Below are positions 16,840 through 25,327 of a DNA stretch of 28,267 nt, piece after piece (positions within the stretch are counted from its first letter, which is position 1; every line of letters begins with the position of its first letter). The stretch is from a virus: IMG/VR virus record IMGVR_UViG_3300044970_002154, positions 1 to 28,267 of that record; one strand, written 5' to 3'. Below the pieces are notes generated by a model, which had not been told where the DNA came from, ran no database searches, and saw nothing but the letters and a program-made list of their open reading frames with translations. The position numbers were made by a program, and so were the translations under genes.

Positions 16840-19800
16840 TTATCCGTTTGTCCTAATGATGTCATAAGATTTAACATTATATACTGGAGTTTTCGCATAG
16901 ATCACGTTGGCATTTGTTGATACTGACGTTGCATTTAATCTTACGACATTCGCGGAAGTAAATGCAAGAATTTCTCTACGATATTCTGTTCCAGAAATAT
17001 TGAAACTAATATTATCTCCAACCACAATACTCTCAGATAGAGAAGAAACATTGCCAGAAATAAAGACATTAGCATTTCCAGAAACAGTTCTGATTCTTCC
17101 GTCTCCAAGTTCTCCAATAGGAGATTCAATGGTAAGAGTTGTATCATCACTTACTGCGGTTACAACTCTCGTGTATTTTCTGAGTTCTGCAGTCTCGCCT
17201 GTTGTATTTATCAATAGAAGATCACCTGCTGCAACATTTCCAACAAACTTTGTTCCATTGCCTTTTACTGTTGTGCTAGTGTAAGATGCATTAATTGTAC
17301 CCTGCGTTGCAGAGTTTTGTATGTGAGCATTCGAAGAAACTGTAACGACTTCTTGCAAGATATCTTTTGCATTGTACTTTGACAACAACTGCATACCAGT
17401 TGGATGTGCAACTCTGAATACAGTTTCCTTATAATCATCCAATGAACTTTCTGATTGAATTTCATATGAGAAATTATGGTAATAATCTTTATCTTGAAGT
17501 TTCTTATCTGCAGACAAGAATCCATCAGTATTCAAATAGAATCCACTGTACTTAATCAATCCACGCAAGAACTCTGCGTTTGCTTTCGCCAGACCGTCGC
17601 CATAGTAGAACGGATATCTTCTTTCCTCAAGAGTGTTAACGTCATTGAAGGAAATATTCGCATTCTGACTCAATGGTGTGATTGTTACATTACCAGTAGC
17701 AGTATTGATCTTGATCGTTTCTGCAGTATTAATCGTTCCGCTGAAGTTAAACACGCGGATAACAGAGTATGCGCTATTTGGCTTATAGACTTCATCAATT
17801 GTACCCTGGAAGGTTGCGCCAGCGTTTGTTGCGCCGCCTTGCCATAGACTATCGCCACCCAAGACTACAGTTGCGCTTGGTAGGTCATTTGTTAGAACGT
17901 CAACAACTTTGAGAGAAACTGTTGGAGTGCTTTCGTAGTCAAATCCGCGATTTACTAGATTAAAGTCTTGAATCTTACCAATTTCGTCTGGTGTACCAAC
18001 AATTTCTTCTCCATCGCTCAATCCAATGACTCTGAACTGAGCATTTGCTCCAGTAGTTGGTCCGCCGCTGCTATTCAAGATGCGAACAGAAGGCATTTCT
18101 GTATAACCTTCTCCACGATCAGTTAATGTGACATCAGTGATAATTCCACCAGAAACAGTTACAGTTGCTGCAGCACCATATCCAGTTCCGATAAACTCAA
18201 TCTGATCACCTGCTGAATATCCATCGCCACCATTTAAAACAAGAACAGTTCCGATCTTACCGATGTTGCGAACACTTGGACGCAAATCAAAGAACAGTTT
18301 ATAACGTTTGATTGTTATTTGATCAATATTATTTTCAAATGCACGATCAAGATACATTGTCTTGACATTTGAAGATGTAGCCGCATCAGTTACAATATAA
18401 TCAATGACCTTTGCGTAGTGTGCAGTGTCTCCAGTGTCAACGAAAACTTTGACTCCAGTATAGAATCCATTAGATAAACTCCAATGTGGGTCTCCGCTTG
18501 GAACTCTTAATGTTTTTGCGGTCTTATTATATGTGATTCCACCCATCTCATTTGGATCATTTCCTTCGATGATCCAAGGCGTCGTGAAATTTTGTTCTAT
18601 ACTGTAATCAGTATCAAAGACCGAGTCTGTATCAAACGTTGGGTTTTCCTCGAAGAACCCACCACCATCTTCAAGTTCTAGAGTTCTGATTTTACCAAGA
18701 GTAACTGTCTCGTATGAGAATGCTCTTCCGAGTTGAGTATCAAATCCAACTTGGAGTCGAACGTTACTTGTTGCATCTGGTGCAGTGGTCAACGTTGAAT
18801 TTGCATTTAATTTAACGTTTGATGCGGAAGTTGTGAACGCCGAAGTAACTGTCAAATGATGATTGTTTGTTACTGTTGCAATTGTTCTTGTTTCACCAGC
18901 AATTTCAATATCTTTACCAGCGGTTAAGTACGTGTAGAATCCAGGAACAGCGCTATCAACAAATTGAGTTTCTTGTGAAGGTGTAGTGTTACCAACAACA
19001 TCAACGCTTCCGCTAGAAATATTAACAGTTCCAGTCAATGGTGTTTTTGCGTTTAGGGATGCGATTTTAGTTGCTCCCGTATAATCTGCAATCACAACCG
19101 TATTGATGTTTGAGCCACTTCCGTCTGATCCTGTGCCGTTAGTAATTCTCAAGATGTAAGAATTATAATAATCATTTGTTGCATTTGGTGTATATGTCGC
19201 AGTAGCAATATTGATCGCTAATTGACTGTTTCCTGCGCCACTAGTTAAACCAACAATCGTAGAAACATTATCAAAATCAAATCCATCCTCATCATTTAGA
19301 TAAACATCGTATTTGTATCCTAATGCGTCGGTGTTAAATGTAAACACATCAGAATTCGCACCACCATCATCGTAGATACTATTAATCAATACATTTGCGC
19401 CAATACCAGTTGTTGTTAGAACTCTGATATAAGAATTTGGATGATCTCTAAAGAAATATCCTGCGCTGACTGCTTCAACTGTTTCCAATGCACCCGTTGA
19501 TACGTTTCTTACTGTTGCAACTGCTTTTGTTGCGTCTGGTGTATCTGCTAGACCACCGAAAATAACAACAGGGTCGCCTGTTCTGTATCGACGACCAGTT
19601 TGAACAACACCAAAACGGTTTCTGAATAAAGACAGGTTAGAAATAAGAGAAATGATCTTTGATTTAAATGTTTGCGTAAGACCATTATCATCGACATATT
19701 CGACAACTAGATTTTCACCTGCATCAAAAAGTCTTTTAACATTTGATACATAAACTTCTACAATTTCACGACCTGTATTCTTATCAACAGAGCGAACGGC

Positions 19801-20604
19801 TTTTTCAATCGTACAAGTTGTACGAGAGATTTCACCGATACCTTGTCTTCTGTTTAACTTCGTAACATCAAAATCAACATATTCGCTGAGATCTACTTTG
19901 TAGAGTCTTGCTGTTTCGTAGATTGTGTTTCCAGCGGTATTTCCTTGAATGTTTGCGAAATCAATATAAACATTTAATTTTGATGCGCTTACGTTTTTAA
20001 CTTGACGTTTCTCTGATCCGATTTGGATATATGAGTTAGCAGTGATTCCCTCTGCTACAAAGTCAAAGGAACCATTCGCATCAATTGTATATGCAGTTGA
20101 TACAGAAACGTTGACATTACCGTTTGCGAGCGGTGTTAGCGTATCGGAAAATGAAAGTCGTAGAGCCTGTGGAAGTTTCCACTTACCATCAGAGGCTTTT
20201 AGGATCTCTTCTTTTGGATAGAAAACATCAACTTCTTGCCCATATAACGTTCGGAACAAGAATTTAAATGAGTCTGGTGTACCCTTCTTTGCATAGAAAT
20301 CTTTTGCTGCTTTAATTACCTTTGCAGTTGAGAGTTCTGTTTGCTCTGGGAAACTTGAGATAAATTTAGATTTAAAATACTGAAGGAGATCTGCGCGTGT
20401 AGTATCTACGTCGGCATAATCATATAGGTTTCTGCTAACATTTAAAGTCTTATTATCTTGCTCAAGATATTCATAATACTTCTTAAGAAGTTTTGTAAAT
20501 GTTGGTGCAGAAGTGTTCGCTGCCGAAACAGCAGCATCATCGGCGCGAATAAAGTCTGGTAATTGATTCTCAACAAGAGTTGAGATGTAATTATTTGCAA
20601 ACAT
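16840..20604 (-). CDS. 7: Baseplate wedge protein, gp7-like (1254 aa)
   Basis: The assignment rests on order (gp25-gp6-this-gp8, as in T4) and size (T4 gp7 is 1032 residues), plus a helical N-terminus typical of the marine version: 'LVENQLPDFIRADD', FTKLLKKYYEYLEQD, 'FKSKFISSFPEQ' and 'FYAKKGTPDSFKFLFRTLYG' within residues 1-120. The middle is beta-rich and contains several copies of small modules: about 180-225, 556-598 (VTSAFTTSASN), 783-848 (GGDGYS...GEGYTEMPSVRI) and 1190-1240. Near the end is 'DGFLSADKKLQDKDYYHNFS', followed by YETVFRVAHPTGMQ-like sequence (exactly YKETVFRVAHPTGMQLLSKY), a conserved C-terminal feature of such proteins. It overlaps gene 6 by one base. The expected role is the core of the wedge, holding gp6, gp8 and gp10-type proteins. 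Confidence 0.78.
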   Translation of the reverse strand: MFANNYISTLVENQLPDFIRADDAAVSAANTSAPTFTKLLKKYYEYLEQDNKTLNVSRNLYDYADVDTTRADLLQYFKSKFISSFPEQTELSTAKVIKAAKDFYAKKGTPDSFKFLFRTLYGQEVDVFYPKEEILKASDGKWKLPQALRLSFSDTLTPLANGNVNVSVSTAYTIDANGSFDFVAEGITANSYIQIGSEKRQVKNVSASKLNVYIDFANIQGNTAGNTIYETARLYKVDLSEYVDFDVTKLNRRQGIGEISRTTCTIEKAVRSVDKNTGREIVEVYVSNVKRLFDAGENLVVEYVDDNGLTQTFKSKIISLISNLSLFRNRFGVVQTGRRYRTGDPVVIFGGLADTPDATKAVATVRNVSTGALETVEAVSAGYFFRDHPNSYIRVLTTTGIGANVLINSIYDDGGANSDVFTFNTDALGYKYDVYLNDEDGFDFDNVSTIVGLTSGAGNSQLAINIATATYTPNATNDYYNSYILRITNGTGSDGSGSNINTVVIADYTGATKIASLNAKTPLTGTVNISSGSVDVVGNTTPSQETQFVDSAVPGFYTYLTAGKDIEIAGETRTIATVTNNHHLTVTSAFTTSASNVKLNANSTLTTAPDATSNVRLQVGFDTQLGRAFSYETVTLGKIRTLELEDGGGFFEENPTFDTDSVFDTDYSIEQNFTTPWIIEGNDPNEMGGITYNKTAKTLRVPSGDPHWSLSNGFYTGVKVFVDTGDTAHYAKVIDYIVTDAATSSNVKTMYLDRAFENNIDQITIKRYKLFFDLRPSVRNIGKIGTVLVLNGGDGYSAGDQIEFIGTGYGAAATVTVSGGIITDVTLTDRGEGYTEMPSVRILNSSGGPTTGANAQFRVIGLSDGEEIVGTPDEIGKIQDFNLVNRGFDYESTPTVSLKVVDVLTNDLPSATVVLGGDSLWQGGATNAGATFQGTIDEVYKPNSAYSVIRVFNFSGTINTAETIKINTATGNVTITPLSQNANISFNDVNTLEERRYPFYYGDGLAKANAEFLRGLIKYSGFYLNTDGFLSADKKLQDKDYYHNFSYEIQSESSLDDYKETVFRVAHPTGMQLLSKYNAKDILQEVVTVSSNAHIQNSATQGTINASYTSTTVKGNGTKFVGNVAAGDLLLINTTGETAELRKYTRVVTAVSDDTTLTIESPIGELGDGRIRTVSGNANVFISGNVSSLSESIVVGDNISFNISGTEYRREILAFTSANVVRLNATSVSTNANVIYAKTPVYNVKSYDIIRTNG

Positions 20605-22682
20605 TAATCAACCGTCTTCATTGTTACAGTAATTGATCCAGCATCTTCATCGTCAATAGTTATGATTCTATTGCGGCTTGATTCAAAGTTGTTTGTTTGT
20701 GGTTTTGCAATAAGTCGGAAGATCTTTAGAGGATCCTCAATGCTCACTGGATCAAAATTGGTTAGTGTAACTTTTCCAAGCAGATAATCAATTGTCCCAG
20801 CATTTGCATTCAATGTTGTCTTAACCTTATTAGTTTCATCGATGTAGAAACTGCGAATGACGCCGTATCTGTTTTGAATATTAACAGACAATACTACAGT
20901 TGCATCAACTTCTCCAAGATATGTCACGAATGCGGTTGCAGTTGTGTAGTTTACGCCTGGATCTTCAATCTTAATTGAGGTGATCTTACCATTAACAACA
21001 ACTGCAGTTGCAATCGCACCAACACCATCGCCAGAAATGGTAACTGTTGGTGTTTCTTGATCATAGATTTTTGAGGCAGAAGTTGAAATAATTGTCACAG
21101 AATCGATTCCAGAAGATGTTCCTGGAGTTTCTTCGAAGAAACAAGAACGAAGATTAAACTCATCGTCAAATTGTTTAAATGCAGGAGCAGAATAGAATCG
21201 ATATTGAGAATCTTCGCGTGACAATGGAGTTCCAAAGTTGATTGTATAATTTCTTGCTGCGCCGACTTGTGGCGTGAAACGCTTTTCAATTACTGCAACG
21301 GCATCACTATATTCAATTGATGATTCTGAGTCGTCAATCCTACGAAGAAGACGAGAGATCTTAAATTTACTATTGAAATCGTCTAATTCTGTATTTTTAA
21401 ATGAAATGATAGAATTTCTCACTAGCGATTTAATAGAGTCCGCAGAGCGGTTAGTTTTCGTTGAGTCGAAATAAACTTCTGCAAAGATTTTGAGATAGTT
21501 GTAGTCAACATCGACGAACTCTGGTGTTACAGTTACGACCGAAACTGGTTTAATGATTTCATCAACGACCGTTAGTTTCTCGCTTTCCGTAATTTCATAT
21601 CCACCAGTTGGTTTGGCTGCAATGAAAACTTTACCATAAACTGGTGGATCGTTTTCTTCACCACCCCAAACATTTACTGATTCGAAATATGGATAGTTTT
21701 TATTGATAAGCGCAACTAAATCATTTTTTGTTACGCCGCGACCATTTGCTGCATATGATTTAGTTGATGTTGAACGAACGCTTTCAATGCTTTCTTGTGC
21801 GCCGCCACCAGAGGCTGCAGTGATTGGATAAACAATGCTATTTGTGAAGCCGCCAATTGAATCAACAACGCTGAATGCGTTTGCTTTATTTGCACTAGCG
21901 CCATCTGTGACAATGTAGGTTACAGTCACAAGATTGCCATTGGTTAAACTTCTTCCAATAACTCCATCACCGAAATAAATTTTATACTTGCCATTGCGAG
22001 ATTCATCTAGAAAATAAACAGCAGCATTTGATGTAACTGTCGTCGCGTCTGTTGAGAGAGTATATTTCTCTGTGCGCAAACTCGTTGAAGATTCCTGAAC
22101 AATAACTTCAAGACTTGCGGTATCAATTCCTGCGTCTGGCAATTCAAAATTCTGATTTGGATTATTCGTTGCATTATAAGTGAACGTATAACTCAACGGT
22201 TGACCTTGATAAATGTAAAGATCATCAAAGCAAAAACGATTACAGGTTGGGTCATAATCAACGGTTTTTGAATCTAGATTAACGAATGTGTATGAAGTTC
22301 CGTTAATTGGAAGTGACTGAAACTTTGTAAATCGAGGTAGAGTCAACGTGCTCTGAGTGCCAGTGCTTCGAATGACCTGAAGATTAACCATTGCTCTTGG
22401 AGCAACAGATGAGCGTGGAGTATATCCAAGCATCTTGGCGTGGGAAACAACCGAATCACGGAGCAATGCGGTATCTAGAAACATTTCGTTGGCAATCATA
22501 TTATTATAGAATGCCATGTAATGCGTATTATATGCTAGAATATCCAATAGAACATTAATACCAGCAGCCTCGAAATCGAAGTCGGTAAATTCTTGCTGGT
22601 CTCTAAGAAAATTCTTGAGATTATTCTTAATTTCGGTAAAGTCTAATTCCGAAACTACGAGTTTTTGGTCTGTGTTTGCCAT
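20604..22682 (-). CDS. 6: Baseplate wedge protein gp6
   Basis: A T4 gp6 homologue of 692 residues (T4: 660). The N-terminal region is the best match: 'FTEIKNNLKNFLRDQQEF', then DFDFEAAGINVLLDILAYNT at about 34-53 and 'FLDTALLRDSVVSHAKMLGY' at 68-87, equivalent to the T4 segment with FAEIKQNL, YDFEGSRLNVLCDLLAYNT and LRSSVVQAA. The middle has a baseplate-J-like pattern (YKIYFGDGVIGRSLTNGNLV near 233-252, 'AANGRGVTKNDLVALI' near 311-326). A beta insertion at about 535-597 (VTISGDGVGAIATAVVVNG, 'GVNYTTATAFV') is the same type as in gp7, gp8 and the 990-aa protein. gp6 dimers link the wedges into a ring. The ATG overlaps the gp25 stop by one base; AAAAGG lies upstream. Confidence 0.93.
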   Translation of the reverse strand: MANTDQKLVVSELDFTEIKNNLKNFLRDQQEFTDFDFEAAGINVLLDILAYNTHYMAFYNNMIANEMFLDTALLRDSVVSHAKMLGYTPRSSVAPRAMVNLQVIRSTGTQSTLTLPRFTKFQSLPINGTSYTFVNLDSKTVDYDPTCNRFCFDDLYIYQGQPLSYTFTYNATNNPNQNFELPDAGIDTASLEVIVQESSTSLRTEKYTLSTDATTVTSNAAVYFLDESRNGKYKIYFGDGVIGRSLTNGNLVTVTYIVTDGASANKANAFSVVDSIGGFTNSIVYPITAASGGGAQESIESVRSTSTKSYAANGRGVTKNDLVALINKNYPYFESVNVWGGEENDPPVYGKVFIAAKPTGGYEITESEKLTVVDEIIKPVSVVTVTPEFVDVDYNYLKIFAEVYFDSTKTNRSADSIKSLVRNSIISFKNTELDDFNSKFKISRLLRRIDDSESSIEYSDAVAVIEKRFTPQVGAARNYTINFGTPLSREDSQYRFYSAPAFKQFDDEFNLRSCFFEETPGTSSGIDSVTIISTSASKIYDQETPTVTISGDGVGAIATAVVVNGKITSIKIEDPGVNYTTATAFVTYLGEVDATVVLSVNIQNRYGVIRSFYIDETNKVKTTLNANAGTIDYLLGKVTLTNFDPVSIEDPLKIFRLIAKPQTNNFESSRNRIITIDDEDAGSITVTMKTVD

Positions 22683-23074
22683 CAGCGAACCTTTTCTAAG
22701 AACAAGTTAATTGTAACTGGAGGCTCTAGGTTATTAATAAAGAACCTAATTGTAACCGCATAACGATTTTGTTCGGGTTGCGCTTGTACACGAACGGCAT
22801 CAATACCAATACGAGGTTCAAAATTCTGAATTGTATTCTGAATTTCAGTTTGAAGAACGCTCGCCGTAATGAACGAAACGTCTTCGAATAATAGCGAACG
22901 AACGCGAGAACCAAAGGCAGGTTGGAATGGCTTTTCATATGGATTAGTGAGAATCAGGTTTCGAAGCGCACCGATAATCGCGGCATTCCCAGTACGTTTT
23001 ACAACGTCTTTTGTGACTGGATGTGCAGAGAGTCGGAGGTCGAGATCTTTATATGTTCTTACTTCAAGTGCCAT
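22682..23074 (-). CDS. 25: Baseplate wedge protein gp25
   Basis: A 130-residue member of the GPW/gp25 family, close to the T4 length of 132. The key features are a central 'ALRNLILTNPYEKPFQPAFG' at about 35-54, SLLFEDVS shortly after, and the conserved 'IQNFEPRIGIDAVRVQ' at about 86-101 containing the EPR motif found throughout the family. The last third is a beta-strand pair ending in LFLEKVR. In T4 gp25 binds gp6 and the sheath at the baseplate and helps trigger sheath assembly. It directly precedes gene 6, as in many contractile systems. It follows the 653-codon protein by 27 bases. Very confident. Confidence 0.95.
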   Translation of the reverse strand: MALEVRTYKDLDLRLSAHPVTKDVVKRTGNAAIIGALRNLILTNPYEKPFQPAFGSRVRSLLFEDVSFITASVLQTEIQNTIQNFEPRIGIDAVRVQAQPEQNRYAVTIRFFINNLEPPVTINLFLEKVR

Positions 23075-23101
23075 TCTTTTGTATTTCTACCTTTTCGTTA
23101 T

Positions 23102-25063
23102 TTAGCAAGGTTTAGCGCATGGATTCTCTGGAACTGTTACATCTGGATCCTGATCATCAAGATCGCCGCCAACAGTATCGCCACCAGCACCAGTCGTCTG
23201 ACGTGGAAATGGACCAGCAATTCCGTCCAGATCGTCGAATAGATTCGTAGAAGGAATCGTCGTATCTATAATCGGAACGTTGTTTGATGAGACGTTCGGA
23301 TCATTATATTCCTTATCAAAGTCGTCTAAGATTTCAATGAAGTCGCTTTCTGTCGCATCACACCCAAGTCTATTTGGATTTGGTGCGGTGATTAGATCCA
23401 AATAATCATCCGAATCAGTTTTACTGCCGCTGTCTTTTCTCTTTTTCTTCGAACAAGACATGGAGAACAATTTGATCATTCCTGAAACAAGACCCTTAAC
23501 TTGGTTGAATACGGCGATGTCTTGTTCGATCACATTTTTAATATCGTCTTTTATTGTTCTCAACCGAGTATCTGTTTCGCTGATTCTCTGGGCAAGCAAT
23601 GAGGAGGCTAATCCGCGAATAGCGTCGTCTCGAAGATCGTATTTCATTTGATTTAAAATTTCTTTCGTTCGACGGAGCAATTCTTCTTGGAATAGAGATT
23701 GAGCGGCATCTGTTGGTTTTGATGCACTTACCGTTTGATAAGTCCCGTTCGCTCTGCGGACACGAGTTGTAAGACCATCCAATACAGTCGTGTCTCCCAT
23801 GATCTGTCCTGGAAGCGTGAAGGCAGTGATGATACCGTCTGGATCAACAAGATCTTCCGTAAGATCAAGGAAAGGCACTTCATCGACAATCTTAAAGACT
23901 GGGAATCGCGTTGTTAATCTCAAGTAATCATCAACTACAATCGCCCCATCTGTTACAGAAACAACGTTATACTCTCGATCATCGTAATAGATCTTATCGT
24001 TTGCAGACAAGTAACTGGTGAACGTAGTTCCGTTTCCTGTAATCACATTATCAAGGCAGAGTGAGTTTGCAACAAATGAGGTTTTTAGAGCGATTGTCAA
24101 GTCGCTTGATGTTGTGGCAAATGCAGTGTTAACATTAAACGATGCTTCTTTATAGAAAGTCTGACTAGATGCTGGATTATAAAAATCGAGATGCACATTT
24201 AAGAAATCACCAAGAGAGTTGACAGTGCTAACCTGACGAACTTCGTTGTTTACGCTAATATATGTTCCATTCCCGACGATTAGAGAACCGCCTGTATCAA
24301 GAAGGCAATTAGCGAGATTTAATGTTCCTACATCAGAGGATGTGACTGTGTTACCGCTTATTGTTACCGTCCCTGCTGGAGCAGCAACAAAGTTTTTTCC
24401 GATAACAATTCTTTCTAAACTATTCACAACAACAGTATCGCCAATGTTTACGACTGGATATCGAGTTGCACTTAAATTCGGGGAAACTGTATTTGTTGAT
24501 GCGATATTAACTGTTGCATTTGAAATGCCAACGTTACCGTAAATTCTTTCAAATCTAAACTTGACAGTCGCAGTTCCACCTAATCCAGAAAGATTATCCG
24601 TGTGCTCTTCAAATGATCGTACTGCTCGAGCAAGAGAATCGGCTTCATCAGCCATAGAGGTAAGTTCACCAAGCGTAAACGGACCGATCTTATAATTGTT
24701 GTTTGTATTTAAATCTTGAACCTGACCAAGTCTATTGAGCAATTCAGTTCTTGCCGAAACGATCGATGGTTCTGTATTGCTGAATAAAAGTGGGAGCGAT
24801 GCTTGAAGATTTAAATAATTATTTGCAGTAAAATATTCAAGTTCCTGATTCAGATCGTTTAAAGGAGAGGAAATGAAATTTTCGCTATTTAATTTATTTT
24901 TTAATGGATTGATGAATTCCTGCGCGAAGAAATTCTTCACCGCATTTGCAATTCTTCCGATGTCTTTTTTAATACCCGCTAAAAATTTACCTAAAGTCGT
25001 ATCTGCAAACATGCCGCCTAATTTTGCAAATGGAATGGGCTTCCCTGTAAACATGATTGCCAA
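23102..25063 (-). CDS. Structural protein of unknown family, likely made by -1 frameshift
   Basis: The first in-frame candidate start is TTG at 25063, and ATG is at 25054, but neither has a well-placed ribosome binding site (GGAGG lies 19 bases before the TTG). The frame is open upstream and encodes a hydrophobic stretch (IIKLILCLIGGLPLLQTLAI), reached by a -1 shift from the small upstream ORF; the fusion would be about 738 residues. Residues 10-160 are helical and amphipathic. About 250-330 is a beta module shared with wedge proteins. About 455-530 is a charged helical segment. Then come SCSKKKRKDSGSK, an acidic low-complexity tail and a final CAKPC. Its place between gp5 and gp25 suggests a baseplate hub or hub-assembly protein, in the region where T4 has gp26/gp51/gp28. 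No homology to these is claimed. Alternative: independent initiation at CTG 25075, which has GGAGG seven bases upstream. Confidence 0.8.
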   Translation of the reverse strand: MAIMFTGKPIPFAKLGGMFADTTLGKFLAGIKKDIGRIANAVKNFFAQEFINPLKNKLNSENFISSPLNDLNQELEYFTANNYLNLQASLPLLFSNTEPSIVSARTELLNRLGQVQDLNTNNNYKIGPFTLGELTSMADEADSLARAVRSFEEHTDNLSGLGGTATVKFRFERIYGNVGISNATVNIASTNTVSPNLSATRYPVVNIGDTVVVNSLERIVIGKNFVAAPAGTVTISGNTVTSSDVGTLNLANCLLDTGGSLIVGNGTYISVNNEVRQVSTVNSLGDFLNVHLDFYNPASSQTFYKEASFNVNTAFATTSSDLTIALKTSFVANSLCLDNVITGNGTTFTSYLSANDKIYYDDREYNVVSVTDGAIVVDDYLRLTTRFPVFKIVDEVPFLDLTEDLVDPDGIITAFTLPGQIMGDTTVLDGLTTRVRRANGTYQTVSASKPTDAAQSLFQEELLRRTKEILNQMKYDLRDDAIRGLASSLLAQRISETDTRLRTIKDDIKNVIEQDIAVFNQVKGLVSGMIKLFSMSCSKKKRKDSGSKTDSDDYLDLITAPNPNRLGCDATESDFIEILDDFDKEYNDPNVSSNNVPIIDTTIPSTNLFDDLDGIAGPFPRQTTGAGGDTVGGDLDDQDPDVTVPENPCAKPC

Positions 25064-25119
25064 GGTCTGAAGCAGCGGTAATCCTCCAATTAAGCAGAGA
25101 ATTAATTTAATAATCTTTC

Positions 25120-25317
25120 CTATGATTTTTTTAAAGAAGACACGTTACTCCCATATAAGCGTTGCTTGAGATCTAATAGTAAATTGTAGGCATCGTATTT
25201 TTGTTTTAAATCATGTTCAACCATGAACTCTTTATCTTGTTCAGACAATTGTTCATGTTTTGACATTTTTTTCATTATCAAATTATACGCCTGAACATCT
25301 TTTTGATTAATGCACAT
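25120..25317 (-). CDS. Small helical protein, donor of a putative -1 frameshift (65 aa)
   Basis: The frame is open further upstream to 25413, but that start would lie 86 bases inside the gp5 gene. The ATG at 25317, ten bases after the gp5 stop (25328), is the likelier one, although no good Shine-Dalgarno precedes it. The 65-residue product is polar and helical (QKDVQAYNLIMKKMSKHEQL, EFMVEHDLKQKYDAYNLLLD, LKQRLYG) and ends SSLKKS. The last codons TTA AAA AAA TCA TAG contain tandem slippery heptamers. Small helical proteins joined by frameshift to a longer product recall tail assembly chaperones of other phages, but those sit before tape-measure genes, and I see no sequence match. Confidence 0.7.
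   Translation of the reverse strand: MCINQKDVQAYNLIMKKMSKHEQLSEQDKEFMVEHDLKQKYDAYNLLLDLKQRLYGSNVSSLKKS
25126..25135 (-). promoter_or_regulatory. Putative programmed -1 frameshift site (TTTAAAAAAA)
   Basis: In the zero frame the codons are TTA AAA AAA TCA TAG, preceded by T. This gives two overlapping canonical X XXY YYZ heptamers: T TTA AAA (25135-25129) and A AAA AAA (25132-25126). The -1 frame continues without a stop into the 653-codon gene. A GGGAG (25152-25148) lies 12 bases upstream of the site, the arrangement that stimulates frameshifting in E. coli dnaX. A weak AT stem (25107-25102 with 25093-25088) lies 18 bases downstream. Confidence 0.65.
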
Positions 25318-25327
25318 AATATTTAGG

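Noticed and set aside
17205-17212. GATAAATA as a late promoter
   Set aside because: One mismatch to TATAAATA, deep inside gene 7 with no gene start within several hundred bases downstream.
23102-25063. Tape measure protein call for the 653-codon gene
   Set aside because: It is next to a frameshift-type small gene as tape measures often are, but at this size it is mostly beta-rich in the middle and sits between gp5 and gp25, not in a tape-measure position, and lacks long continuous helices.
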